A stretch of 64,000 nt of DNA from Shewanella sediminis HAW-EB3 (GCF_000018025.1 NC_009831.1:1-64000); one strand, 5' to 3'; counted from the stretch's first letter, positions 33,511 through 43,564 are shown. The notes: generated by a model not told the origin, from the sequence alone. Numbers and translations are program-made.

Positions 33511-34038
33511 ATGAGTAATACATTAATAATCTATTCTACTGTAGATGGTCAGACGAAATCGATCTGCGAGCTCGTTCAGGGGATAAATGAAGGTGCAGGT
33601 GATAGCGTAACTCTGGCTTCCCTCGATGAAGCTAAATTATTAAATTTAGCTGATTTTGACAAAATTTTGATTGGTGCCAGTATTCGTTATGGAAAGCACA
33701 GGCCAGAACTTTACCAATACATTAATCACCATCACGCCGTACTCAGTGCTAAACAGAATGCGTTTTTCACCGTAAATGTCGTCGCCAGAAAACCTGAAAA
33801 AAACACGCCTGAAACGAATCCCTATATGAAGAAGTTTTTGGAGCTGTCACTCTGGAAGCCTCAACAGTTAGCCGTGTTCGCAGGAAAGATTGATTATCCC
33901 AGTTATCGCTTCTTTGATAAGACCATGATCCGTCTCATCATGTGGATAACCAAGGGCCCAACTGACACCAGCGGTACTTATGAGTTTACTGACTGGGAAC
34001 AGGTTGAAGAGTTCGCTAAAGCGTTTAGTGAGCAGTAG
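33511..34038 (+). CDS. hemG: Menaquinone-dependent protoporphyrinogen IX dehydrogenase (HemG)
   Basis: HemG oxidises protoporphyrinogen IX to protoporphyrin IX using FMN and passes electrons to quinone. I choose the ATG at 33511 (MSNTLIIYSTVDGQT), giving 175 residues. The N-terminus is the flavodoxin FMN loop YSTVDGQTKSI. The long insert NVVARKPEKNTPETNPYMKKF, continuing to AGKIDYP, is typical of HemG. A paralogue lies 650 bp downstream. Confidence 0.93.
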   Translation: MSNTLIIYSTVDGQTKSICELVQGINEGAGDSVTLASLDEAKLLNLADFDKILIGASIRYGKHRPELYQYINHHHAVLSAKQNAFFTVNVVARKPEKNTPETNPYMKKFLELSLWKPQQLAVFAGKIDYPSYRFFDKTMIRLIMWITKGPTDTSGTYEFTDWEQVEEFAKAFSEQ

Positions 34039-34126
34039 GGCTTTACAATAATCTGATGTGACTTTGAAGATTACACCTGATATATGTGACTGAGCGCTGA
34101 ATCAGGAATTATGATCCGCTAACCCA

Positions 34127-34152
34127 AAAGGCCTGCTAATGCAGGCTTTTTA
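34127..34152 (+). terminator. Terminator after hemG
   Basis: AAGGCCTGC-TAAT-GCAGGCTTTTT is a clean hairpin with a T run. Next to it, at about 34156-34174, a second hairpin CACTTAATG...CATTAAGTG ends just before the arsR-type gene stop, so both convergent genes have a stop signal. Confidence 0.8.
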
Positions 34153-34179
34153 ACACTTAATGACTATCACATTAAGTGA

Positions 34180-34500
34180 TTAATTTGCGCAGTACTGGCT
34201 GTGTAAAATTGAGATGATCTTGGTTACCTGCTCATTCTTGAGCTTGTAGTAGACAACCTGAGAGCTTTTTCTTGTCGACACCAAATCCTGTGCACGGAGC
34301 ACGGCAAGGTGCTGCGAAAGTGCAGACTGGCTTAGAGGAACCGTTTCATTTAACTCGGTAACGCTATACTCATTTTCGAGTAATAAGCACAAAATCATCA
34401 AGCGGTAGGGATTGGCGATTGCTTTTAGCCATTTCGCTGCGCTCTCAGCATTGGTTACCATTGCATCTACATCAATTTCTTTTTGCATACGGTTACTCAC
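34180..34500 (-). CDS. ArsR/SmtB family regulator, BigR/YgaV-like
   Basis: A 106-residue winged-helix repressor. The recognition region is SVTELNETVPLSQSALSQHLAVLRAQDLV. It has exactly two cysteines, Cys38 in LMILCLLL and Cys104 in SQYCAN near the C-terminus. The same pair (ILC and YC) marks the YgaV/BigR/SqrR group, which senses sulfane sulfur or reactive sulfur through a disulfide or tetrasulfide. Sensing of sulfide or persulfide is therefore inferred. It lies on the minus strand between two hemG genes. A palindrome just upstream may be its own operator. Confidence 0.85.
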   Translation of the reverse strand: MSNRMQKEIDVDAMVTNAESAAKWLKAIANPYRLMILCLLLENEYSVTELNETVPLSQSALSQHLAVLRAQDLVSTRKSSQVVYYKLKNEQVTKIISILHSQYCAN

Positions 34501-34512
34501 TTCTAGCCTTTG

Positions 34513-34528
34513 ATTAGTTAATTCTAAT
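34513..34528. promoter_or_regulatory. Candidate ArsR-type operator
   Basis: ATTAG-TTAATT-CTAAT is a 16-bp palindrome, 12 bp before the start of the arsR-type gene and 160 bp before the second hemG. AT-rich inverted repeats here fit autoregulation, but binding is not shown. Confidence 0.4.
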
Positions 34529-34689
34529 TGAGTTGGTTCATAAACACAATAATACTGAGCGATAACGCGGATCTCAATTTTTACTTTAAATTATATGAGC
34601 TAGAGCTAATTTGTGATCAATTATCCTGTTTATTAACGGACTTACTGTAACAATAGGTGTAGATATCAGAATATTAACCGGGTATATCG

Positions 34690-35229
34690 ATGAAATCAGT
34701 TCTAGTACTTTATTACTCTCGAGGCGGGCATACCGCTAAGATCAGCCGAGCCATTGCTGAACACATTGAAAATGGTGGCAATACATGTGCGGTAATGCAC
34801 ATCAGTGAGGCGATGAAAGAGGGGCTGGACTGGTCCAAGTATGACAGTGTCGCCTTGGGGGCTTGCGTCATGTATGGCACTTACGACAAGAGTGTCTTCG
34901 AGTTCACCACTAAACATCAAGCCGCCTTGAGCGAGAAGCCGAGCAGTTTTTACAGTGTTAACGTCGTCGCGCGTAAGCCTGAAAAGCGCGTGCCTGAAAA
35001 TAATAAATACCTGCAGAAGTTTATCGAGTTATCTCCCTGGAAACCGAAAGATGTCAAAGTGATTGCAGGTAAGGTCGATTACCCATCTTGGCGTTGGTGG
35101 GACAGATTGGCTATTCAGTTGATTATGAAGATGACGGATGGCCCAACGGATCCGAAAACCGTCATCGATTACACCGACTGGGATGATGTTAAGGTCTACG
35201 CTGACCATATTGTTAGTCTGGCAGACTAA
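34690..35229 (+). CDS. Second HemG-like flavodoxin-domain protein
   Basis: A 179-residue paralogue of the hemG product at 33511-34038. It shares the FMN loop YSRGGHTAKISR, the block NVVARKPEKRVPENNKYLQKF, then AGKVDYPSW and TDGPTDP. It is likely a protoporphyrinogen oxidase or a related flavoprotein. It is divergent from the ArsR-type regulator, so it may be under its control. Whether both copies are active in heme synthesis cannot be seen. Confidence 0.88.
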   Translation: MKSVLVLYYSRGGHTAKISRAIAEHIENGGNTCAVMHISEAMKEGLDWSKYDSVALGACVMYGTYDKSVFEFTTKHQAALSEKPSSFYSVNVVARKPEKRVPENNKYLQKFIELSPWKPKDVKVIAGKVDYPSWRWWDRLAIQLIMKMTDGPTDPKTVIDYTDWDDVKVYADHIVSLAD

Positions 35230-35360
35230 CATTAAGCTTTGTATTGATAGCTAGCCTTCGAATGAAGGCTGATTACATTTTCTGCTTTGGTTAAGTTGGT
35301 ATTTGATAGCTTGTTGAAGGTTTAACCTTCACGGTTATCAATCGCCTGCAGCGTACTTAT

Positions 35361-35452
35361 GTGCAGATACTTCAGCGAGTCGCCGCAAGTACAATCCCTG
35401 TAGGCTCTGCGGCAGCATCCATGCTGTCGAAGCTCGCAGCTGCATCTACACC
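35361..35452 (+). repeat. Dispersed ~92-bp repeat, copy 1
   Basis: Begins GTGCAGATACTTC, includes CGCCGCAAGTACA and GCATCCATGC, and ends ATCTACAC. A closely similar copy lies in opposite orientation at 36401-36489. The repeat has a palindromic centre (GCATCCATGC) and no coding frame. It sits in the 410-bp gap after the second hemG; nothing else is visible there. Confidence 0.75.
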
Positions 35453-35725
35453 GGGTTATTTTTTCTCTTCGATTGAGCTTCTTTTACTCACCAATAAATG
35501 GCATTTACTGATTACTTTCGGAATGAATTGACACCAATATCAATGCTCACCTTTTCGATTATGCGTGCTCGTTCTTTAAGCATGAACCTGGTAGAGTTCT
35601 TATAAATCAGTAATTTTGCAAAGGCTAAGCTTAAATGATTGGTTTATAAAGTGTACATGCGCGTTTTGCCAAATATAAGGGGCGTCCATAGATGTTATAT
35701 TTCTTCAAAACTTTCGGGTTCACTT

Positions 35726-36302
35726 ATGAATTTTAGCTTCCCTAATAAGATGAGTATTTTTACTCGTGTTTTTCAACTTATTCTGTGCATAACCCTTATC
35801 TTTATTTTGGCTAAACTATTTTTTGAGGCTGGAGTATTGGGAGTTAATCCCATACTGAAGAATATTGTTTTTATAAGTTCTTGTCTTGCTATCGGCTGGA
35901 TTTTCAAAATTAAGTATTATTGGAATTATCAGCAAGATCATCAAGATCATCTTTCAGTGATACTTGGCATAAATTTGTTTGGGTTCTCATTCGTAAAAAT
36001 ATTTGATAATGGAATTTTAGTTATGAAACATAGAGGTTTTTGGAAAAAGCAACTAAATCTGGATGTTAACTCATCACTTACCGTTACGGTTCGTTTAGAT
36101 CAAAGTCAATCACCATCTTTTGGGTGTCTCGCTGTTAAGAACTCAAAACAGCTTGTATCTACATAAGTGGTATAGCGATATAAAGAGCAAATTAACCAGG
36201 ACAATAAAGAGTTGGCTTTGGTCCTTCGTCGCTAATTTTTGCCAGCTATTTTGTTACCTATTGTTTGGGTGTTACTGCATTTGCGGTGGTCATATTTCCC
36301 CT
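35726..36302 (+). pseudogene. Degraded small membrane protein gene
   Basis: The frame from ATG 35726 encodes 146 residues with two membrane segments near the N-terminus (FQLILCITLIFILAKLFF and NIVFISSCLAIGWIF), ending at a TAA at 36164-36166. The same frame then continues with protein-like sequence broken by TAG and TAA codons: YKEQINQDNKELALVLRR, and then a hydrophobic stretch LPAILLPIVWVLLHL that ends at 36302. This suggests one longer gene with in-frame stops, or a functional short gene followed by chance frame. DNA is clearly more AT-rich than its neighbours, suggesting transfer. I do not recognise the family. Confidence 0.45.
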
Positions 36303-36400
36303 AATCAAAATCTCATGATTTAGAGCCTAAGTTCTTTCTCATTTCTGTCCAAAACTGTGTTTGTAGCAAAGAGCTAACATCGGAGAGATAAACACTCAAG

Positions 36401-36489
36401 TGTAGATACGGCTGAGGACGTTGGTGGCATGGATGCCACCGTCGAGCTTACACGGATGTACTTGCGGCGTGCCTCAGAAGTATCTGCAC
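36401..36489 (-). repeat. Dispersed ~92-bp repeat, copy 2 (inverted)
   Basis: Read on the minus strand it begins GTGCAGATACTTCTGAGG, has CGCCGCAAGTACATCC and GCATCCATGC, and ends GTATCTACAC, matching copy 1 at 35361-35452 over nearly its whole length. Together the two copies frame the AT-rich patch with the degraded membrane gene. Confidence 0.75.
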
Positions 36490-36601
36490 ATTCAGCGAGC
36501 CGCAGGCTGTAGATTACATTGAGGTTATGGTCTCCCATAAAATGATCAAATACAAAATCAGCCAAATGAATCAGAGTAAAAATCGACATTAATACTTCGA
36601 A

Positions 36602-38044
36602 CTAGTATTTCCAAAAGCCTGGGTGAAACAACACCGCAACCGTCAGGATCTCCAATCGACCCAATAGCATGCCGATTGCCAGTGCCCATTTGGCGACATC
36701 GGGTAGGGTCGAGAAGTTACCCGCCGGCCCGATAGTATGCCCAAGCCCGGGACCAACATTTGTCACTGCTGTTACTGCGCCGGTAAAACTGGTGGTGGGA
36801 TCGAGTCCGGTCATCACCAGAATAATGGACAGTACGACGATAACCAGCATAAATAGAAGAACGAAGGTTACCAGCGAGCGGACAATATCTTCACTTATAA
36901 CCCTGTTGTTATACCTTTCTTTAAACACGCCATTGGGGTGGAACTGCTGCTTGAGTTGCTCCCGCATAATCGCAATGGCTATCTGGAAGCGGAAAATTTT
37001 GATGCCGCCGGATGTAGAGCCAGAACAACTGCCTACAAACATCAAAAACAGGAAGGCGACATTGGCTAATGCCCCCCAGGCAGTGTAATCGGTGAGGCCA
37101 TAACCCGTAGTCGTTACCACGGATACGACATTAAAGCTGGCAAGGCGTAGTGCATCGATTGGCGTCATCTCATGACCCAGCCATAACCAGAAGGCCAGGC
37201 CGATAGATACAGTCGATAAAAACAACAGAAACCCTTTAACCTGGGCGTCATTCCAAACCCACAGAGATCGATGCTGTATACAGTTGACGAATATTAATAG
37301 TGGCAAGCCTCCGGCAGCCATAAAGAGAGTGCCTACCCAGTGCGCCTGATTGGAAAAGGCAGCCATAGAGCTGTCAGAGGTAGAGTAGCCCCCGGTCGAC
37401 AGTGTTGTCATCGAGTGATTGATCGCTTCAAACCAGCTCATGCCTGCCCAGTGGTAGGCGAGGCCACAGCAAATAGTCAAGAATATGTAGATATAGAAAA
37501 GATGCTTAGCCATATCTTGAGTGCGGGGGATGGCCTTATCACTCCAGTCGGATGACTCGGTTCTGAACAGTCTCATACCACCGACATTGAGGAAGGGAAG
37601 TACCGCAACGGCCATCACTATAAAACCTATGCCGCCCATCCATTGGAGTAGAGAGCGCCAGATCAATATGCTGTGATCCATCTTGTCCAGACCTGACAAG
37701 ACGGTCGAGCCGGTTGTCGTTATGCCGGACATGGTTTCAAAAAATGCGTCGGTATAATTAATGCCGTGATAGAGGGTGAATGGCATTGCGGCAAAAAAGC
37801 TAACGATTAACCAGGTTAAGCTGGTCAACAGAAACATATCACGGATGTTCAGGTGAAGTTGATGACCTCGTCCCTGATGCATGCAGGCGCTGGCACATGT
37901 ACCAGTGAGCAGAGAGGCGATCATAAATGCGCCCACCGTTTCTTCGCCATAAAACAGGGCAAAGAAAAGCGGGACGAACATAAATACTGTCAGCGTCGAC
38001 AGAAATATGCCCAAAATAAACAGCAGAGGTCGAAGATTCAGCAT
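36602..38044 (-). CDS. trkH: Trk potassium uptake protein TrkH (second copy)
   Basis: A 480-residue K+ channel subunit with pore loops TTTGSTV, TLSTGGYS, VTTTGYG and VTNVGPGLG. It follows trkA by 42 bp in the leftward direction, so the two are probably co-expressed as a Trk system. It differs in sequence from the TrkH at 31956-33413, and is more like the TrkG/TrkH copies found beside trkA. Confidence 0.94.
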   Translation of the reverse strand: MLNLRPLLFILGIFLSTLTVFMFVPLFFALFYGEETVGAFMIASLLTGTCASACMHQGRGHQLHLNIRDMFLLTSLTWLIVSFFAAMPFTLYHGINYTDAFFETMSGITTTGSTVLSGLDKMDHSILIWRSLLQWMGGIGFIVMAVAVLPFLNVGGMRLFRTESSDWSDKAIPRTQDMAKHLFYIYIFLTICCGLAYHWAGMSWFEAINHSMTTLSTGGYSTSDSSMAAFSNQAHWVGTLFMAAGGLPLLIFVNCIQHRSLWVWNDAQVKGFLLFLSTVSIGLAFWLWLGHEMTPIDALRLASFNVVSVVTTTGYGLTDYTAWGALANVAFLFLMFVGSCSGSTSGGIKIFRFQIAIAIMREQLKQQFHPNGVFKERYNNRVISEDIVRSLVTFVLLFMLVIVVLSIILVMTGLDPTTSFTGAVTAVTNVGPGLGHTIGPAGNFSTLPDVAKWALAIGMLLGRLEILTVAVLFHPGFWKY

Positions 38045-38086
38045 AACGACTCAACCCTTTGAAAAACGTCGGTTGACGATAAGGTG

Positions 38087-39496
38087 CTAGAAGAAGAAAG
38101 CACTTGGTTGGAACAGTTTTTCAACTTCACCGATAAACTTTTTGTTTACCAGGAAGAGAATGACGTGATCGCCTTGTTCTATGACTGTCTTATCATGAGC
38201 CATCAATACCTCTTCGTCACGGACGATAGCACCGATGGTCGTGCCGGGGGGTAACTTGATATTGCCTATCTGTTTACCAACAACTTTTGATGTTTTTGAG
38301 TCGCCATGGGCAATAGCTTCGATAGCTTCGGCTGCGCCGCGCCTGAGTGAGTACACATTACAGATATCACCTTGGCGAATATGTGTGAGCAGTGCCGAGA
38401 TCGTCGCTTGTTGTGGAGATATTGCGATATCAATATTAGCTTCCTGAACGATATCCACATAAGCTTCGCGTTGAATTAGCACCATTACCTTCTTCGCGCC
38501 CATGCGCTTAGCTAGTAGGGCTGCCATGATATTGGCTTCATCGTCATTGGTTACCGCAATAAACACGTCAGTTTGATCGATATGCTCCTCGAGGAGTAGC
38601 TCTTGATCGGAGGCATCACCACAAAAAACAGTGGTGTTTTCGAGTTTTTCAGACAGCTCTTCTGCACGCTCTTGTCGATGTTCAATCAGTTTTACCGAGT
38701 GATTACGCTGTAACTGCTGAGCGAGCCCGAAACCGATATTACCGCCGCCCGCTATCATAATATTACGATAGGAGTTATCCAGTTTCTGCATCTCACTCAT
38801 GACGGCGCGAACATGACGGCTATCGGCGACGAAGAAAACTTCATCATCGGCTTCAATAATCGTGGTGCCGCGAGGCATGATGGGGCGCCCCTGCCTGAAG
38901 ATGGCTGCTACCCGGGTATCAATATTAGGCATATGTTCGCGAAGGGCGGCCAGTGCGTTACCTACGAGGGGGCCACCATAATAGGCACGAACAGCAACCA
39001 GACTTAATCGGCCCTCGGCAAACTCCAGGACCTGAAGGGCACCGGGGTACTCGACCAATCTGCGAATATAGGCGGTAACGAGCTGTTCGGGTGCGATCAG
39101 CTCATCAATAATAAAACCGCCACGAGGGCTATTATCATTTTTTTTGGTTTCGGTGTTGATAAACAACTTATCCCTTAGGGCAAGGTATTGCTCGGAGCGG
39201 ATCCGGGCAATCTTAGTGGGTGTCCCGAAAAGCGTGTATGCCATCTGACAGGCTGACATGTTGCACTCATCACTGTTGGTGACGGCAATCAGCATATCGG
39301 CATCTTCGGCGCCAGCCTCTTTCAAGACATTTGGATGAGCACCATGACCGAAAACAACCCGCAGATCATACTTGTCCTGCAGCGAGCGTAATCGACTTCT
39401 ATCGTTATCGACGATAGTGATGTCATTATTTTCGCCGACTAAGTTTTCGGCTAGTGTGCCACCAACCTGACCTGCACCTAAAATGATAATTTTCAT
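38087..39496 (-). CDS. trkA: Trk system regulatory protein TrkA
   Basis: TrkA is the peripheral NAD(H)-binding RCK ring that gates TrkH. The 469-residue protein has two tandem RCK_N/RCK_C units, each starting with a Rossmann glycine motif: [13 protein letters not shown] at residue 7 and [14 protein letters not shown] near residue 238. It lies 9 bp after rsmB in the leftward def-fmt-rsmB-trkA order that is also found in E. coli. Confidence 0.96.
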   Translation of the reverse strand: MKIIILGAGQVGGTLAENLVGENNDITIVDNDRSRLRSLQDKYDLRVVFGHGAHPNVLKEAGAEDADMLIAVTNSDECNMSACQMAYTLFGTPTKIARIRSEQYLALRDKLFINTETKKNDNSPRGGFIIDELIAPEQLVTAYIRRLVEYPGALQVLEFAEGRLSLVAVRAYYGGPLVGNALAALREHMPNIDTRVAAIFRQGRPIMPRGTTIIEADDEVFFVADSRHVRAVMSEMQKLDNSYRNIMIAGGGNIGFGLAQQLQRNHSVKLIEHRQERAEELSEKLENTTVFCGDASDQELLLEEHIDQTDVFIAVTNDDEANIMAALLAKRMGAKKVMVLIQREAYVDIVQEANIDIAISPQQATISALLTHIRQGDICNVYSLRRGAAEAIEAIAHGDSKTSKVVGKQIGNIKLPPGTTIGAIVRDEEVLMAHDKTVIEQGDHVILFLVNKKFIGEVEKLFQPSAFFF

Positions 39497-39505
39497 GGCG
39501 TTGCT

Positions 39506-40786
39506 TTATCCCTTTACCAACCGTGCGTAGTAAAATCCATCCATATTCTCCAATCCCGGTGTAATTTGCCATCCAATATCATCGGGGTGGTTTTGCTCAT
39601 CGATTGGAACGAGAGTCGCGTCATTGGCTCTCTCCAGGAAGGCACGGATCTGCTGTTCGTTTTCCTGAGGAAGGATTGAGCAAGTCGCGTAGAGCAGTGT
39701 GCCACCGGGCTTGAGCCACTGCCAACAGTGATCTAATATCTTACTCTGCAGTGAGGCCAACTCTTCGATATCGGCTTGTTTTCTTAGCCATTTGATATCG
39801 GGATGACGACGGATAACACCTGTTGCCGAGCAAGGGGCATCGAGTAGGATGCGATCAAACTTATCTCCTTGCCACCATGAATCGATATCGGCGGCATCGC
39901 CATGGATCAGTTTTGCGTTGAGCGACAGACGGTCAAGGTTTTGCTGGACTCGTTCGAGACGGTTGGCATCAAAATCGACGGCGACTAATTCAATATTGGG
40001 GGCTTGTTCTAATAGGTGACAAGTCTTACCGCCTGGTGCCGCACAGGCATCGAGGACTAATTCCCCATCGATTGGGGCCAGTAGAGTTGCAGCCCATTGA
40101 GCCGCACCGTCCTGAACCGAGGCGGTTCCTTCCTCAAAGCCGGGAAGTTGCAATACATCTTTAGGACTCTCGAGTAAGATGGCATCGCTACTCTTACCTG
40201 CAGAAGCTTGGATCTCAACTTCGGCAAGAGAGGCTAAGTACTCATCGCGAGTCTGCGACAGTTTATTGCTGCGTAGCCACATAGGTGGACGTTGATGGCT
40301 TTGCTCAACGATCTCTTTCCAGCTTTCCGGATAAGCCGCTTTGAGTCGCTTGATTATCCAGGCCGGAGTATTGAGAGCTAAGGTTTCGTTATCTGTAGGC
40401 AGTGGCTTCTCTTGACGCTGAATATTGCGCAGTACACCGTTGACAACTTTTACCAGGCCTTCAAATTTGAGTTGTCGGCAGGCTTCGGCGGTTTCTGAAA
40501 TGGCTGCATGGCTCGGGATGCGGGTGAAATAAAGTTGATAGCAGCCAACGAGTAACAGTTGATGCAGTATCCTTTGCTTGCCCTTCAGTGGTTTACTCAT
40601 GCAGTCACTGACCAATTTATCAAGCTGAGGCAGGTGGCGCATGACGCCATAGCAGAGCTCGGCCATTAGAGCCTTATCTTTACCACTTTCAAGGTGTCTT
40701 TGCTGATCCGGCAGGGCGACAGACAATGAAATCCCTTTTTCCAACACCTGAAATACGACCTTGGCCGCTAATGCTCGCAAATTCAT
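39506..40786 (-). CDS. rsmB: 16S rRNA m5C967 methyltransferase RsmB
   Basis: RsmB methylates C967 of 16S rRNA with S-adenosylmethionine. The 426-residue protein has an N-terminal NusB-like RNA-binding domain and a C-terminal Rossmann methyltransferase with DACAAPGGKTCHLLE (cofactor binding), DAPCSATGV and the catalytic Cys in YATCSILPQEN. It starts one base after the fmt stop. Confidence 0.96.
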   Translation of the reverse strand: MNLRALAAKVVFQVLEKGISLSVALPDQQRHLESGKDKALMAELCYGVMRHLPQLDKLVSDCMSKPLKGKQRILHQLLLVGCYQLYFTRIPSHAAISETAEACRQLKFEGLVKVVNGVLRNIQRQEKPLPTDNETLALNTPAWIIKRLKAAYPESWKEIVEQSHQRPPMWLRSNKLSQTRDEYLASLAEVEIQASAGKSSDAILLESPKDVLQLPGFEEGTASVQDGAAQWAATLLAPIDGELVLDACAAPGGKTCHLLEQAPNIELVAVDFDANRLERVQQNLDRLSLNAKLIHGDAADIDSWWQGDKFDRILLDAPCSATGVIRRHPDIKWLRKQADIEELASLQSKILDHCWQWLKPGGTLLYATCSILPQENEQQIRAFLERANDATLVPIDEQNHPDDIGWQITPGLENMDGFYYARLVKG

Positions 40787-40787
40787 G

Positions 40788-41777
40788 TTACTCAGCCTCT
40801 TTTACCGCTGGCTCTTTGCCAATCAGCTTTTTACTATTTAAGAGTGTGCCTGGAGTAAACCACTCCCCACGAGAATTCAAAATGTCGCCGACACTCAATG
40901 GCTTCTTGCCCGGCAACTGCATATTAAGCAGAGTTAACACGCCGTCACCAGTGGCAATATCTATACCCTGTTTACCCGCCGATATAATGGTACCTGCTGG
41001 TGCATCACTGCTGAGGTTGCTGACCGCAGATTCTCTTACTTTGATACTGGCATCCTGGTGAGTAAAGTGGCTTATAGGCCATGGATTAAAGGCTCTGATC
41101 TCACGCCACAGTTCGAGCGCCGATTTACTCCAGTCAAGCTCAGCCTCCTCTTTGCTGAGCTTTTCTGCGTAATTAGCCAGGCTTTCATCCTGTTTCTCTG
41201 CCGTTAACTCACCTTTAGCTAACCCGGTAAGCGCCTCAATGAGGGCATCAGGCCCCTGTAAAGCCAGTTTTTCATAGAGGCTCGCCGAAGTATCGTTATC
41301 TTCAATCGGTAACCGGGTCTTCAATAACATATCGCCGGTATCCAGACCGATATCCATCTGCATGATGGTGACGCCTGTTTCTGTGTCACCAGCCCAAAGG
41401 GCGCGTTGGATTGGCGCCGCACCACGCCAGCGAGGCAATATTGAGCCGTGCACATTGATACAGCCAAGTTTAGGGGTGTCGAGCACGACTTTTGGCAAGA
41501 TAAGCCCGTAGGCGACAACAACCATGATATCGGCATTCAGGTTGGCAAGTTCTGCTTGAGCCTGTTCATCACGAAGTGACTTTGGCTGAAAGACGGGAAG
41601 GTTATGCTCGATGGCCAGACTTTTTACCGGACTCGCCTGCAGTTTCTTTCCTCGTCCAGCCGGCCTATCCGGTTGTGAATAAACACCGATAATATTGTGT
41701 TCTGAATCGATGAGGGCTTGCAGATGGCGAGCCGCAAAATCTGGAGTACCAGCAAAAATAATGTTTAATGGTTTCAA
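40788..41777 (-). CDS. fmt: Methionyl-tRNA formyltransferase
   Basis: Fmt formylates initiator Met-tRNA using 10-formyltetrahydrofolate. The 329-residue protein begins [19 protein letters not shown] and has the catalytic region [19 protein letters not shown], followed by the C-terminal OB-like tRNA-binding domain. It follows def by 7 bp; def and fmt are a conserved pair acting at opposite ends of N-formyl metabolism. Confidence 0.97.
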   Translation of the reverse strand: MKPLNIIFAGTPDFAARHLQALIDSEHNIIGVYSQPDRPAGRGKKLQASPVKSLAIEHNLPVFQPKSLRDEQAQAELANLNADIMVVVAYGLILPKVVLDTPKLGCINVHGSILPRWRGAAPIQRALWAGDTETGVTIMQMDIGLDTGDMLLKTRLPIEDNDTSASLYEKLALQGPDALIEALTGLAKGELTAEKQDESLANYAEKLSKEEAELDWSKSALELWREIRAFNPWPISHFTHQDASIKVRESAVSNLSSDAPAGTIISAGKQGIDIATGDGVLTLLNMQLPGKKPLSVGDILNSRGEWFTPGTLLNSKKLIGKEPAVKEAE

Positions 41778-41784
41778 GTACGGG

Positions 41785-42297
41785 TTATCCTTGTTTGGCT
41801 TCGAGTCTGGCTGCTTTTTCGAGTTTCTGTTTGATTCTTTGGCGCTTTAATGGCGACAGGTAATCCACAAATAACTTACCGTTAAGGTGGTCTAATTCGT
41901 GTTGCAGGCATATCGCAAACAGCCCATCTGCATCTAAGGTGAATTCAACACCTTCACGGTCGAAAGCCTTAATCGTTACCGACTCGGCGCGATCTACGTT
42001 GGCATAGATACCAGGTACAGAAAGACAGCCCTCTTCATTGGTACAACTGCCATCACGGGCAGTTATCTCCATATTGATGAACACTGTGGGTCTCTCTACA
42101 TCATCTTGTAGGTCCATGATTATCAAGTGTTGATGAAAATCGACTTGCGTTGCGGCCAGTCCGATCCCCTTCTCTTCATACATGGTGTCGAACATATTAT
42201 CGATTTGAGCCTGCAGGTCAGCGTTAAACTCTGCTACAGGCTTCGCAATCGTGCGTAATCTCTCATCGGGAAAACGTAAAACTTTTAATAAACTCAT
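41785..42297 (-). CDS. def: Peptide deformylase
   Basis: Def removes the formyl group from nascent proteins. The 170-residue protein carries all three metal-site motifs: [18 protein letters not shown] (Cys ligand) and QHELDHLNG (two His ligands and catalytic Glu). It begins the leftward def-fmt-rsmB-trkA-trkH run and is divergent from the lysM gene. Confidence 0.97.
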   Translation of the reverse strand: MSLLKVLRFPDERLRTIAKPVAEFNADLQAQIDNMFDTMYEEKGIGLAATQVDFHQHLIIMDLQDDVERPTVFINMEITARDGSCTNEEGCLSVPGIYANVDRAESVTIKAFDREGVEFTLDADGLFAICLQHELDHLNGKLFVDYLSPLKRQRIKQKLEKAARLEAKQG

Positions 42298-42422
42298 ACA
42301 TAAACTCTTAACAAGTCTGTCAAATCATTATCAGTTGGTTATACTGACTTTAGCTAATGGCTTAATTTTAATCCTTAGTGGCATTCAATAACAGCAAAAG
42401 CTCTATTAAAAGAGCAAACAGC

Positions 42423-43526
42423 ATGGAAAACCCCATGAAACGACTAATTTTACTCGCTTTAATGATAATAAGTTGCTCGTTCGTGTTCGCGGATACTTTG
42501 ACATTAAAGTCCGGGCACCCAGATTCTTATGTTGTAAAGAAGGGAGACACCCTCTGGGATATCTCCGAACACTTTTTAAATGATCCCTGGCGTTGGCCTA
42601 AACTCTGGGGCGCAAACCCTCAAATAGCCAACCCACACCTTATCTATCCGGGGGATCGACTCACCTTAGTATTTATCGATGGTGAACCAAGATTAGTGGT
42701 TAAGCCGCATATTCGCAAAAGCCCCGAAGGTCGAATAATGCCAAAAGGTGGGGCTATACCTGCGGTTGACTTGTCCCTTATCCGTCCATTTTTGGTGCAA
42801 AACAGAGTTGTAGACGGTGATTGGTTTGATGAGCAGCCTCTGGTTATGGGCGGCGAAAGTGAGTCCAAATATCATATCGCTAACGATATCATCTATGTTC
42901 AAGCTGAGCTCACCTTAGGTGATAAATTTGGCGTGTATGCTCAAGGCCGTGAGTTTGTCAGCAAGGAAGAGGGCGAGCTACTGGGTCAAGAAGTGATGTT
43001 GACTGCAAGTGGTCGTGTCATCGAATCCGGACCTATTTCTAAAGTCAGGTTGCTGAGTAATTTTCGTGAAACGAAAGCCGGATACCGAGTCTTACCGATT
43101 GAAGAAGATTCCCTGCTCTCCGCTTATTTCATGCCCAGAGCCGCCAACCTGGAAACTCCTGCATCGGTAATCGCTTCTGATAAGAAGAACAGAGAGATGG
43201 GTAAGCTGGATGTTGTCTACATAGATAAAGGAAATGAGGATGGTGTGGAAGCCGGACACGTGTTCTCTATCTTCAGAGAGGGTGTCGATATCGTTATCAA
43301 CGGCGATGGCCAGCCGGTGCTGCCTCAGGATCGTAGCACCTATGAAAGCTTATTAACCGGGATATCCTCCGATAACGCTGTAAAAATGCCGGATATCTAT
43401 CGTGGAAAGCTTATGGTGTTCAAGGTATTCGATAAAACCAGCTTGGCTTTGATCATGGTAAATGAAAGGCCTGTGCGGGTTGACGACAAGCTTATTCAGC
43501 CAAGCTCTCTATTGGCGAGTGAATAG
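42423..43526 (+). CDS. LysM domain exported protein
   Basis: A 367-residue protein with an N-terminal signal peptide (MKRLILLALMIISCSFVFA) and one LysM peptidoglycan-binding domain at about residues 35-85: YVVKKGDTLWDIS followed by WPKLWGANPQ and YPGDRL. The remaining 280 residues have no motif I can name. The start could be ATG 42423 or 42435. It is located between def and dprA, as in other Shewanella and Vibrio genomes, and probably starts the lysM-dprA-smg transcript. Confidence 0.88.
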   Translation: MENPMKRLILLALMIISCSFVFADTLTLKSGHPDSYVVKKGDTLWDISEHFLNDPWRWPKLWGANPQIANPHLIYPGDRLTLVFIDGEPRLVVKPHIRKSPEGRIMPKGGAIPAVDLSLIRPFLVQNRVVDGDWFDEQPLVMGGESESKYHIANDIIYVQAELTLGDKFGVYAQGREFVSKEEGELLGQEVMLTASGRVIESGPISKVRLLSNFRETKAGYRVLPIEEDSLLSAYFMPRAANLETPASVIASDKKNREMGKLDVVYIDKGNEDGVEAGHVFSIFREGVDIVINGDGQPVLPQDRSTYESLLTGISSDNAVKMPDIYRGKLMVFKVFDKTSLALIMVNERPVRVDDKLIQPSSLLASE

Positions 43527-43564
43527 ATTTTATAACTGACATATTGAAATCGCTTACGAGGTGA

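Noticed and set aside
36120..36323. Independent small gene after the degraded membrane gene
   Set aside because: Its predicted residues are Cys/Trp-rich and unlike a protein; the frame of the upstream gene gives a better continuation.
43256..43272. CACGTG palindrome in the lysM gene (GACACGTGTTC)
   Set aside because: It lacks the GTTYC/GRAAC arms needed for parS, so I treat it as chance.
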